Positions 1 to 10,935 of a stretch of 64,000 bases of DNA are shown here, one piece after another (the stretch's first letter is position 1; every line of letters starts with the position of its first letter). The notes below the pieces were generated by a model. It did no database searches. It had not been told where the DNA came from and worked only from the letters and a program-made list of their open reading frames with translations. Origin of the DNA: Nipponacmea schrenckii (Eukaryota; Mollusca; Gastropoda; Lottiidae); assembly GCA_030562195.1 (NCBI GenBank), contig CM060203.1:8570208-8634207 (forward strand), written 5' to 3'. The position numbers were made by a program, and so were the translations under genes.

Positions 1-1151
1 CGCTATATAGTCTGGTCGAGCCCCATAGACCATTGAATTAAATAGAAATTTACTTCCTTTTTTTTGTTTCACCCATTTTACGATTAACGTTACCTTATCG
101 TTACTTATCCGCAATCATTAGAGTTAGAGGGTATGGCAAGAGAGTTTGATTCCCTTAATGCAATCGTGACTATCCTACATTGGAATAATTAACAGAAAAG
201 TCACTAGAAATAGATATATAAGATATCCTGGTTAATGAACAATCCGCATGCACATGCACCTTCTATACAATGGCAACATACAATAATGTGCATTTATGAT
301 TGTGGCGAATACTTTTTATTGTGGTCATCACAGACATGCGAGATAAGCAACATAAAGAAAATAAATACACTTGACTATTATTTATAGGAAGTGACGTTTT
401 AATAGATTCCATAAAAGATGAAAGTAGATGGCTAGTGAAATTAAATATTTCATCCTTTTATATCTGATCTACTTGTATTTCCGCATCAGAGTCTTATAAG
501 GAGGAAGGAGGTTATTCATGTCAACCTTCTGACAAACATTCCAAGACGGACAAAAATGCAAGAATCATTCTTGTGATTCAGCTAATGTTCATATAAATTG
601 TGTACTTGTTGTTTAGTTATGAAAATAAGTCTTATTGAATTCGAAAAGCTAACTAATTTGATGATATTTTAAAGCAACGCGAATCAACGTGAAATCTTTT
701 ATAATCTAACATAAAATTTGTAAAATTTAGAATTATAATTAAAGTTACTAGTGAATTTTGGTTGGAATTTGTTGGTTCTTGTCAGCAGCCAGCGGCTATT
801 TAAACATAATAGATGAACCATGGAGGAGTACTTATTATACCTCCAAAATGAAGAGTGGTAAATCTCCGAATGGCGCCAAGACCACTTTACGGTCTGAGGA
901 ACTCGCAGTTTAAATTCTTAACTTAATTCCTTCCATAACAAAGAGATCTATAAATTAAAGATAGATTTCCTCTGATAAACTTGCATATACTTGATAATAA
1001 TGGCTACCGTTCCCGACAGCTTAAATGATGCCTAAATGCTTTGGTTATTGAAGTCATATAAAGGGCAAGAAATAATAAAGAAATGATCGATGCTCTTTAA
1101 ACATTTTCTGGTGATTTGGAAAATCAGAGGTTTTACGTTTAATATAGCAGT
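1..1151. other. AT-rich non-coding stretch, nothing recognised
   Basis: No open frame of useful length, RNA gene, splice-bordered exon or repeat could be supported here on either strand. Confidence 0.5.
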
Positions 1152-1385
1152 TTACAAGTTAACAGTCTTCACAACAAAAAGAAAACCCTGATCGTTCATG
1201 ACTTCTCTTTTGTACACCTTATTTGTTTTTCCACGTGTGGAGAGTTTCTCAGACAATGGTAAAACTTCCGAGCATGCGCTATTGTTCTCAAATTTAGAAC
1301 AAGCGGAAAGAATAGATTGTTTGTGCACCTGAGAGTGTTGTTGCGTCAGTCGAAGAAAGGTCTGAGATTTTGGTACCGATGTCAA
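1152..1385 (-). CDS. Candidate small protein or first exon (77 codons), unrecognised
   Basis: I do not recognise this protein. It is 77 codons long and rich in Ser, Thr, Lys and Gln, with three Cys in the first half (two in a C-x-x-x-x-x-x-x-C arrangement), no membrane segment and no signal peptide. Base composition is less AT-rich than the flanks, which is unusual here. Reading in the minus direction, a promoter-like stretch with two TATA-type boxes and a CGCG box lies just upstream of the ATG, about 40-100 bases away. That arrangement is what makes this ORF more interesting than other short ORFs. It could be a complete small protein, or a first exon: an AAG|GTGTAC donor-like site occurs inside, though the donor is weak. 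It could also be a chance ORF. Confidence 0.3.
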   Translation of the reverse strand: MTSVPKSQTFLRLTQQHSQVHKQSILSACSKFENNSACSEVLPLSEKLSTRGKTNKVYKREVMNDQGFLFVVKTVNL

Positions 1386-1423
1386 ATTTTTAAGGGATAA
1401 GATATCACGATGAAAGGCGAGAC

Positions 1424-1490
1424 CTCGCGAGAACCCTAGGAATATATAAACCCAGCTTGATCGGATTATGAGGCTCGCTTTTATATAACC
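1424..1490 (-). promoter_or_regulatory. Candidate core promoter: TATA box plus CGCG (TCTCGCGAG) element
   Basis: On the minus strand the sequence shows a consensus TATA box (TATATAAAAG, complement at 1478-1488), a second TATATA run at 1441-1450, and TTCTCGCGAG at 1424-1433. The last is one base short of the palindromic TCTCGCGAGA motif known as a BANP/CGCG promoter element in animals. All lie directly upstream of the ORF that starts at 1385. Such a grouping is rare in DNA this poor in CG. Function is inferred from motif order only. Confidence 0.35.
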
Positions 1491-1900
1491 TAAATTTTCC
1501 GGATAATGCTGTTTTTTGTGTTGTATTACATTCCATCAGTTATTCAGAGTATATTGCACATTATGACACATAGTATATGCAATTTTTACCTAACAGTTTG
1601 ATCTAGTATATTTTGGTCACTTTTATAACCTATTGTCAGTATATATTCTGAACTATTTACATTATAGTAGTAAAGATAATACACCAGTTGATTATGAAAA
1701 AATTGAAAATCGGACTATTTTTTAAATAAGTTGTAACCAAATGGAGATTTGAGATTGATTTTACTTCTGCCATTTATGGAAATATATTTGTGAACAGTTG
1801 GAGTAAGGATGTAGTTCATTTCGTGTTTATATAGCAGTAACACACTTTCCCTTTAAAAAAAAATCAGTTAATAATATTGAGTTTTGATATAGGCAACAAT
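1491..1900. other. Non-coding stretch, nothing recognised
   Basis: AT-rich DNA without supportable features. Confidence 0.5.
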
Positions 1901-1909
1901 AAACGTACT

Positions 1910-2710
1910 TAATTTAGGTTTGAGATGTACAACAGTTTAAATATCAAGATTTGATGTACATGTATATAATAATTTGAATAATAAATATATTGTATTATGT
2001 CATAATGTATTTGGATATACAATAAAATAAATAATATTTTTTTAATATACAATTATAAACTTAATTTAAAAGTGAGATGTATATTGATTTAAAAATATTC
2101 TAGAGTTTAGATACACATTAAAATAAATAAAAAATCTTGATATGAGGTAAACATTAATTAATAATGAATGATTAAGTCCAGTATTGACGAATACAATTAT
2201 TTTAACAATAAATCCAGAATTGAGATATATTTTAATCTTGATTATGATTTAAATATAAAATCCAGATTTGAGATATACAATGATTTAAATATTGAGATAT
2301 ATAATGATTTAAATATTGTGATATACAATGATTCAAATATTAAATCTAGATTTTATATATTGATATAATGTTATGAACAGATCCAGATTACAATTATTTA
2401 AATACTAAATACAGATTTGAGATATATAATTATTTAACTGTTGAGATAACCATGATTTAAATACCAAATTTAATATGCAGATTGAGATACAATGATTAAA
2501 ATATCAAATCTAGATTTGATATAATAATACAATGGTTTGAAAATTTAATCCAGATTATAATGATTTAAATATTAAATCCAGATTTAAGATATAATTATGT
2601 AACTCATGAGATTAACCAGGATTTAAGTACCAAATTTAATATCCAGATTTGAGATATTCAAGGAATCAAATATACTAAATTAGATAGATTTGAAATATTC
2701 TTGAGACACA
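1910..2710. repeat. AT-rich degenerate tandem repeat
   Basis: The words 'gatttaaatatt', 'gagatatacaat' and 'aaatccagatttgagata' recur across the region. They are clearest at 2270-2345, where units of about 24 bases follow each other directly. Elsewhere units are eroded and spaced irregularly. The 66-codon ORF inside (2168-2368) is an artefact of the repeat (Asn/Ile/Tyr-rich). Confidence 0.65.
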
Positions 2711-3177
2711 TGTATATAGAACTTCAAAAGGTGAATCCTGATCAATGGTGCATCAATTTTAAAAAGAGTGGATACTTTAATTTAAAAAAAAAATTATTTA
2801 GTTAGTTTCCTAAAGGTCAAGGCTGAAAATAATCAGGATAAAATATAACGAACGTAATTTTAGATCCCTAAAATTTAGACATCTAATTTTGCACGGCGAT
2901 TCAGCATCTAAATTTGTTATATGCAAAGGCAGAGTCAACCTTGAGTACATACAATCTTTAGTCTTTAAATTTTCTTTCTGTTTCTTTTTGCATTGTACTA
3001 ATGGACACAGATTCAAATTCTGCGATGAGTTGATAATATGAAATGAAATTTAAATTAATTTATAACTGTAGAAAAACTGCTCTTCAATAGAAAGTTAAAC
3101 GTCTACCCACACAGAGAAACTGATGGGAAAGCACCAGCGAAAATTCTGATGGATCAGATTCACAATTTAATGAAAAC
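2711..3177. other. Non-coding stretch, nothing recognised
   Basis: The 68-codon minus ORF at 2810-3016 shows no family signature and was not accepted as a gene. Confidence 0.45.
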
Positions 3178-3313
3178 GAAATAAGTTTTACGTCCTTGGG
3201 TTAGTTGATGTCAACGCTACACTTTTTGCAATTTCAAACATCTCGATCTTTGACGGGATTGAACACCTGGAACCTCAAACTAGCTAGCAAGAATCCGACT
3301 CATTGAGCCACCG
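3178..3313 (-). mobile_element. tRNA-derived SINE, short copy
   Basis: Read on the minus strand, the element begins with a tRNA-like head. An A-box-like TGGCTCAATGAGTC lies at 3297-3310 and a B-box-like GTTCAATCCC at 3255-3264. It ends with the tail word GGACGTAAAAC near 3185-3195. The same tail, in the form GGACGTTAAAC or GGACGTAAAAC, ends the copies near 24.8 kb and 29.0 kb, so these belong to one SINE family or share one LINE-derived tail. The copy is diverged and lacks clear target-site duplications. Confidence 0.55.
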
Positions 3314-4382
3314 TTGCTCCTCTGATGGATCATAGCAACGAACCACTTTGAGAGACATATTTTTAGTGAGCAGGTAGCAAAGCAAGGACCTGGTTGCACA
3401 TTCTATCGTAGTAAAGGATATACAAAATCAAACCTCTTGTATTGTCAACTTGTGGTTCAATACCTTACAATCAGGTATTTTGTTCATGACAAATAATTTT
3501 TACACTTATTTACAAGCTTTTAGCTTAGGTACAATTAACATGTATTTGGTATCGTCTGTTTACGATCAAATTTTAAAACAAAAGAACACCTGACGAACTA
3601 TGAAATTGGGGAATTCTCGATTTCTCTGTTTCGCCATGTAAAATTTATTAGGCTTTGTTTTTAATATTAACATGTATACAGGTGTTCTGTTCTCATATTG
3701 ACCGAAAAGTCAAAGTTATGGGTATAATTTATATCTTGTATTTACACAAACTGAATGACTTGGTTGAAATCCTGGGTTCAATTCTTCTGAAATGGTGTAA
3801 AAATAGGCCTGAAGGTGTCTACTACCAGATTACAATACTGAGCAACTAAACGAATCCAGAAGTTTGAAATGTATTAGTTATTATCATTGAATGTTTGTCA
3901 TTTATATTCTTTAACTCATACCACGTGGATAAACAGCTAGCAATTTTCATAATAATGATGGAAATCGGACGCTTTACACTTTTACAATCTCAACCTTGTA
4001 TTTCACTTACAGTCTGTCCGTTAAACAGAACCGTCTGAAATTGGAAATGGCCAATGTGAGTGTGTACTTTAATTCAAACTACTTTAGTTGCTTGGACATT
4101 GTTAATCATGAAGGTAACTTCTTACGTGAGTCTACGATGACGGACCCACTAATATTTTCACCAACAAAGCAAGCAAGGTACACGGCTAAATTGTTAAATT
4201 GCTTTATAAATGAATAAGTTCTACTACGGAGAAGAGGGTCGCATGTTCATCCTTCAAATCATTGATGGCACCTCGCAGCTGGGTTGACCATCTCGATTTT
4301 ACTTCACCTCTAAGCTTTGTGAAGAGTTGGTGAAGAGTATTCACATCGCTGATACAAAAAGAAATACACGAACTCAGTACAG
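3314..4382. other. Non-coding stretch, nothing recognised
   Basis: Short ORFs at 3655-3849 and 3996-4217 have no recognisable domain and no convincing splice or start context. Confidence 0.45.
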
Positions 4383-5310
4383 TAAAACATTTTATACTAA
4401 AGATAAAATTTTGCTCTAGATTTGGAATTTCACGTGTGTAATGAGAAATTTTATTGGTGGAAGGTTATATTATTGGTTTTGTTTGCAGTAACAGTCAAGC
4501 TGATGTTGATAAAATGTAGTGGTCAAATATACTTTCAATTTGACGAGTTCAAAATTTCCATGGTCATGATAAATGGATTCAGTGATTGTGTGATTGTATA
4601 TGAATTAAATGTTTAGAAAGCCTCTTTCTCCCTCCCTTTTGGGTTTTCTTTTTTGCATTCCCATTTTTTACTTATTGTAATCCGTGCTCTATTTAGGAAT
4701 TCATCTTTCTCTCTATTTTAGGTTTTTAACATGCTCTAAAATTGGAATTTGATTTCTAAATTTTCACTTTCTTTCTGATTTTATGAGATGTGAGTGAGAT
4801 CTAATTGGAGGAAGGGGGTTTGTGTGCAGTGACAGTAACGCGGATGTTGATAAAATATAGTTGTTTATTTTCATTTAGACTAGCTCAAAATTTACATGCT
4901 ATATTGAATTTTTGTACAGAAACCAAGTTTGTGTCAGGCTTTTATGTGACATATTGGACATAAGTTTTCAATGAGTTTTCTAGAAAAAGTTATAGAAGGT
5001 TGAATTGCGTGATTTAACATGGAAATAGATGGCAATTGAATTACCGGTCTCAGTCGACACTGTAAAATGTAAGGGAGATAACCATCGCTCCGCACAAAAT
5101 ATACAGGCCACTAAAACATTTTATGCTAAAGATTAATTTTTGTGCTAGATTTGGAATTTGATGTCTGAAATCGCACTTTCTATCAGATTTTGTGAGATAA
5201 TGAGAGACTTGACAGGCGTAAGGATATTTCTTAAAATAGTCGTTTTTTATGCAGTGATAGTCAATCGAATGTTGATAAATGTATTAAAGCCTGGCCAATA
5301 CCTAGACAAA
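4383..5310 (+). repeat. Three diverged direct copies of a ~180-bp unit
   Basis: Copies begin near 4383, 4731 and 5112. Each runs through the same ordered words: 'ctaaagat', 'gctctagatttggaattt', a T-rich stretch, then 'gcagtaacagtcaa...atgttgataaaat'. The ORFs 4422-4616 and 5158-5394 lie in copies one and three and are not independent genes. The motif tctagatttggaatttgatgtc of copy three reappears inverted at 5411-5432, immediately before the large palindrome, giving a small inverted repeat of its own. Confidence 0.6.
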
Positions 5311-5441
5311 ATTTCAATTGTCACTGCACACAAAACTACTAGTTTCGGAGTTATCCTTTCGCGTTTAAATCTCCATTCATCTAATAAAATCTAAAAGTAA
5401 ATGCAATTCTGACATCAAATTCCAAATCTAGATGAAAAAGA

Positions 5442-8400
5442 AACGGTACTGAGCAGTGTGCATGCGAATATTTACATTGGTGAGAGGTTGCATTTTGAAT
5501 CCAGAGTGAAAAAAAAATAACATTCGGTATGTAAATATGAATTAAATAAATACAAAGTCGCATTGATGATCAAAATAGCTATTGTTATACATCATTGGAA
5601 AGAGAAAATCATGTCCATTTCATGAAAAAAGGCTATTTCTGTCATTTTTGACAGAGCTGTTTAAAAATCACAATTTTCAAATGTTCGAAAAAACGGAATT
5701 AAGCATCGGATTGAATAACCTTTAAAATTAGTATTTTGTTAATATTTACAATATTCTTGCAATATTATTAAAAATGTATTATGAGGGAGATCAAATTATG
5801 GCATTAACTTTGACTTGCTATACTTTTGGATAATTAAAAGGTCAAAAGTCAAATCACCGAGACGTATTTTATCTCCAATCCGCATATTTTGACTGAACAT
5901 ATTGTTAGTAATATTATTACGAAAATATGATTTACCTTTGAACATGCTTCTTTATCCTATGTAGGAGAGTTAACCCACTGCTCTCCAATCTTCATCGATC
6001 AAGACGCAGTGGATTGATCATATTCAGTGTATTCCTTACAACAGACTTTATTCAATATTAAAGTTTTTTGTAAAAGTTATGAGAGGTTAAAATAAAAAGA
6101 TGTTTTAAAATAAATATGAAAAACATTTATTGAATCTAACATTTATAAGCAGTATTTTGTTAACAATATTCTTAAATTATTAGAATAATTTTCAGTTGGC
6201 TTGATTAAATAGATTAACCATTTATTTAATCATTTTGTATTTCGAAAAGATCAAATTACCTCCCTTATCAACGTTGATTCAAACGCTTGATATTAGAAAA
6301 AAAAACGTGTATTATGACTAGTTTCGGAGAGCTATAAAACCGGAAGTAACCACAGGAGAACAAAAATGAACATACCATTGGATAGATTTGATCAAGAGGT
6401 ATATCTTGTATTCAGGCTTCGATGTCTTCAAAGGTCAAGGTCACTAGGTATGAGCCTTGAAACTGTTAACAATTACTGAAAATATTCAACCGGAAATTGC
6501 AAAAAAGCAAAATCGAAATTCAAAAATTCCTTCCCATACTTTTTTGCGCAATCGACTGTAGTTACCAGAAATACAAATATCACACAGCTCAGATTTAACC
6601 CTAAGGCCCCATTTTGATTTTTAAAAAAGTGGGTCATATCAATTTTGCGGCCAAACTATCAATAATTCCTGCCCTAAAAGTGTCCTTCATTCTTTAAGTC
6701 ATATCAATAGAAACCTATCAATATAAGTTTTGGTGACATTCAGTCAATACTGAATGAGTGGGCTAACCGGAAGTTTGTACCTTTATTTTGTGGAATCCGG
6801 AATTTAAAAATTTTGGGAAAAAAATTTTTTTCTTTTGTGGTCTGTTTTAGCACAATAAATTTCAAATCAATCGGACAAATACACGAGAATATAGAAAATT
6901 TGGTCAAAATTGGCAAAATTCGGGTCAAAAATGTGTGCTATGAATTTTCAAAAATCGATTTTTTTTAATGCTATCCTATTAGATATTCGAGCAAGATTCT
7001 AAAATTGAAAATCCGAGCAAAATTGAAGCAAAAACGCGCCTTCAATGACCAATTTTCCGTTTTTTGAACAGTTTTTAATTTTGCACTTCCGGTTTAACAA
7101 AAACGTTCCAATTTATATTCATTCAGTAATAGACCAAAAATAAATGCCTGGGGCATTGAAAAGGGGAACAAAACTCCCGTTACAAAATCATAATTGCAGT
7201 GTGTTCTATCGAACACACTGCTTTGTTTTCGAAATTTTTAAAAATTATGATTTTGTAACGAGTAGTCTTCAGCAACTATAATAACATTTTCAATGCCCTA
7301 AATATTCATTTTTGGTCTATTACTGAATGAATATAAATTGGAACGTTTTTGCTAAACCGGAAGTGCAAAATTAAAAACTGTTAAAAAATCAGAAAATTGG
7401 TCATTGAAGGCGCGTTTTTGCTTCAATTTTGCTCGGATTTTTAATTTTAGAATCTTTCTCGAATATCTAATATGATAGCATTAAAAGAAATTCGAATTTT
7501 GAAAATTCATAGCACACATTTTTGACCCGAATTTTGCCAATTTTGACCAAATTTTCTATTTTCTCGTGTATTTGTCCGATCGATTTGAAATTTATTGTGC
7601 TAAAACAGACCACAAAAGAAAGCAATTTCGCTCAAACAAAATTTTTGCATCACTTCCGGTTTCCACAAAATAAAGGTACAAACTTCCGGTTAGCCCACTC
7701 ATTAAGTATTGTCTGAATGTCACCAAAACTTATATTGATAGGTTTCTATCGATATGACTTAAGGAATGAAGGACACTTTTAGGGTAGGAATTGTTGATAG
7801 TTTGGCCGCAAAATTGATATGACCCACTTTTGTAAAAATCAAAATTGGGCCTTAGGGTTAAATCTGAGTTGTGTGATATATGTATTTCTGGTAACTACAG
7901 TCGATTGCGCAAAAAAGTATGGGAAGGAATTTTTGAATTTCGATTTTGCTTTTTTGCAATTTCCGGTTGAATTTTTTCGGTAATTGTTAAAAGTTTCAAG
8001 GCTCATACCTTGTGGCCTTGACCTTTGAAGACATCGAGGCCTGAATACAAGATATACCTCTTGATCGAATCTATCCAATGGTATGTTCATTTTTGTTTTC
8101 CTAAGTTTACTTCCGGTTTTATAGCTCTCCGAAACAAGTCATAATACACGTTTTGTTATTAATATCAACCGTTTGATAAGGGAGGTAATTTGATCTTTGC
8201 GACATACATAATAATTAAAAAAATAGTTTATCTACTTAATCAAGCCAACTGAACATTCTAATAATTTAAGAAATATTGTTAACAAAATACTTCTTATAAA
8301 GGTTAGATTCAATAAATGTATTTCATATTTATTTTAAAAGATCTTTTTATTTTTACCACTCATAACTTTTACAAAAAACTTTGATATTAAATTAAGTCTA

Positions 8401-9014
8401 TTGTAAAGAATGTACTTTATATGACCAATCCACTGCGTCTCTATCTATATAGATGGGAGAGCAGTGGGTTTACTCTCCTCTAGCATTAGGAAAAAGTAGG
8501 CTGTTCAAATGTAAATCAAATGTTTGAGGCTCAATGAAGAACAATGTCCGAAATAGTAATACTGATAACATGTTCAGTCAAAATATGCGGATTGGAGATT
8601 AAATACCTCTCGGTGATTTGACTTTGGACCTTTTTATCCAAAGGTATAGAAAGTCAAAGTTAATGCCATAATTTGATCTCCCACATACTACATTTTAATA
8701 ATATTACAAGAATATTGTAAATATTAACAAAATAATAATTTTAAAGGTTATTCAATCCAATGCTTATCGACCATTTGAAAATTGTGATTTTTAAACAGCT
8801 CTGTCAAAAATGACAGAAATAGCCTTTATTCATGAAATGAACTTGATTTGCTCCTTCCAATGATGTATAACAATAGCTATTTTTATCATCAATGCGACTT
8901 TGTATTTATTTAATTCATATTTACATACCGAATGTTCTTTTGTTTTTCACTCTGGATTCAAAATGCAACCTCTCACCAATGTTAATATTCGCATGCACAC
9001 TGCTCAGTACCGTT
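5442..9014. repeat. 3.6-kb palindrome (foldback-like inverted repeat), arms ~1.8 kb
   Basis: The left arm runs 5442 to about 7206 and the right arm about 7211 to 9014. They are near-perfect reverse complements, separated at the centre by only TATC (7207-7210). The outer ends read AACGGTACTGAGCAGTGTG on the left and its complement on the right. Matching ORFs (6740-6928 minus and 7522-7716 plus, both starting MTRILPILTKFSIFSC) arise because each arm carries the same sequence. They show no domain and look like chance frames. The arms differ by scattered substitutions and small indels, so the duplication is not new. It may be a foldback or MITE-type transposon with no internal gene, or an inverted segmental duplication. 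Confidence 0.85.
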
Positions 9015-9028
9015 CCTACGGTTCTAGT

Positions 9029-9063
9029 TTTTAATAATTTCGAAAACAAAGCAGTGTGTTCTC
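9029..9063 (-). repeat. Third copy of the palindrome-centre sequence
   Basis: The complement of 9029-9063 begins GAACACACTGCTTTGTTTTC and continues into cgaaatta. This matches 7211-7240 at the start of the right arm. The left arm lacks the TTTGTTTTCGAAATTTTT part, so the sequence sits once at the centre and once, inverted, just outside the right end. Confidence 0.6.
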
Positions 9064-9200
9064 CATCATAAGAAGTTAATACTAAACATCAAGACGACAG
9101 TATTCAACATCAGATGACATTGCTATCATAACGATACGCCAGTATTCAACATCATAATACAATACTAAACATCAAAACGACAGTTTTCAACATCTTTATT
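9064..9200. repeat. Short degenerate tandem repeat
   Basis: The words 'cagtattcaacatc' and 'atactaaacatcaaaacgac' alternate four to five times. Confidence 0.5.
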
Positions 9201-9683
9201 CCAGTGTTTAATCTGCGAAAATATGGGAAATTGAATGATTTGCTAGAGAAAAAATAAAACTGCAATAAATTGAACTGAAGGTTATTTGATTTAGAAAAGA
9301 TATATCTTGTATAAAAAAAATAAGTTAGAATTTTAATCAATCAATGGAGGAGACAGATCATTGCGGAGTTTGGTAACTTGATGAGACAGCTCAGTATACG
9401 AGACATTCACAGTGTTACAAATGATGGCTAATAATCTATCTTTCTTGAGAATTTCTTGTTTTCTTTAGTGATGTAATATGTCAAATGAAAGACATCTCAT
9501 CAGTTATTGTGAAGTTTTGTCGTATATTGTACACTTACACTTAAACTATGTCTATTTGAATAAAAATACATGCCACATATTCACTCGGATCACAATAAAT
9601 TTTAGTGATCACAAGTGGTTCCTCAAAGTATAAAATCTGTACCTAATCAATATAATATTTTCTAAATACCCGTTCTATTTTCT
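9201..9683. other. Non-coding stretch, nothing recognised
   Basis: AT-rich sequence with no supportable feature. Confidence 0.5.
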
Positions 9684-9927
9684 ACGGAAGCGTATTAGGA
9701 CCATTCATTTTTCTTTTTTTTTTAAATTTTCAAGTTAGTAACTAAGCCTATTAGGGCCATTCATTTTTTTTTTTTAATTTTCAAGTTAGTAACTTGAATT
9801 TTCAAGTTAGTATCTTGAATTTTCAAGTTGGAATTGGTGGGTATAGTATGATACTAACTTGAAAATTCAAGTTACTAACTTGAAAATTAAAAAAAAAAAA
9901 AATTGAATGGCCCTAATACGCTTCCGT
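9684..9927. mobile_element. MITE with terminal inverted repeats (ACGGAAGCGTATTAGG...)
   Basis: The ends ACGGAAGCGTATTAGG and CCTAATACGCTTCCGT are perfect inverted repeats. They continue through 'gccattca' and poly(T)/poly(A) into repeats of 'caagttagtaacttg'. The whole element can fold into one hairpin. Flanks tattttct and aattttct may be an 8-bp target duplication with one mismatch. There is no coding capacity. The superfamily was not assigned; an 8-bp duplication would suggest a hAT-type element. Confidence 0.75.
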
Positions 9928-10298
9928 AATTTTCTATACTATTAAAACAATTTTTTTTTATTTCAAATTACTTTCCTCTTACATGTTCTTACCAAGACAT
10001 GTTTTAGCCCATATTGAAATTATATTTATTGTTTTAGTAATAACAAGTTTAGAACGTTGAACATTCAGTTCAAACAAAAGACAACAAAATTAGGTTGAAT
10101 TACAATATAAAGGTTTTGTGGTCTGGAATTTATTTTGTTCCATGTAGTTTCCCTTTCATCAAATCACATTCATTGTCAGCGGAACACCTCGAGTTGTAAA
10201 ATGAAAATTTAACAAGTGAATTGGGAGACTCTATCGTCTGATGATTAATAACGTTTCATCGTATCCGTCGGTGGCGTCGGTATAAAACGCTCATATCA
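9928..10298. other. Non-coding stretch, nothing recognised
   Basis: AT-rich sequence with no supportable feature. Confidence 0.5.
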
Positions 10299-10935
10299 TA
10301 AACCCCTTTTACATTACAAAAATATTCCGTTCTCGGAACGGTACCGGGTACCGATGAATAGTGAGTGTGTAATGTAAACGGTCGATAGTACCGAGAACCG
10401 TTCCAATTCTGGCCCACCTTGGGGAGGTGGTCTCGGAACGGTTCCGTGAACGGACTCGATAAATTTGTGTAATGTAGGCCTAAACGGTTTACGGTCTGAG
10501 TCTATTTCACTGCGCATACGTCAAAGACGACCTTGACCGTTTCCCGCGGAATATCGTCATCATTCCTAAAATTCTAAAATGGCTGGCCGACAGATGTAAA
10601 GAACGAGTTAACAAACGCCATGATAATATATTTTCTACTTGTTTGGTAACGCCGCATTTGGTGCTTGGCACTTCTTTCAAATAAAAGTCCATGGGTAATT
10701 TGGGCTCGATAGGGTAATCTCATACTCAAACTTTTAAATTTCTTTCCTGTGGCGTACGAAGAAGGAGTAGCTTTAAGCCATATCAAGCGCCATTGCAACA
10801 TCCGAGTAACATGAAGGGTTATTTCTTACTTCTTACAGAAAAGTTCCACTAACAAGCGTACAGAGAACCTTCACCGTTTACACTACACAAACCAAACCGT
10901 TCTGGGTACGCATAATTTTGTGTAATGTTAATGGG
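10299..10935. mobile_element. DNA-transposon-like element with ACATTACA / TGTAATGT ends
   Basis: This block is richer in GC and CpG than its surroundings. TTTTACATTACAAAAAT near the left end is mirrored by TTTTGTGTAATGTTAA near the right end. The motif recurs inside at 10369, 10467 and, in variant form, at 10878. The left third is a chain of mirror-like words around 'cggaacggtaccgggtaccg' and 'ggtaccgagaaccgttcc'. Overlapping minus-strand ORFs (10314-10517, 10507-10692, 10574-10801) carry no domain I recognise. A non-autonomous element is the simplest reading; the superfamily is unknown. Confidence 0.5.

Noticed and set aside
4422..4616. Possible signal-peptide exon (hydrophobic WWKVILLVLFAV)
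   Set aside because: It lies in one of three diverged copies of a repeat and the other copies do not preserve the frame.
6740..7716. Two matching ~62-codon ORFs on opposite strands (MTRILPILTKF...)
   Set aside because: They occur twice only because the palindrome arms are copies; no domain, and the copies diverge in sequence and length at their ends.
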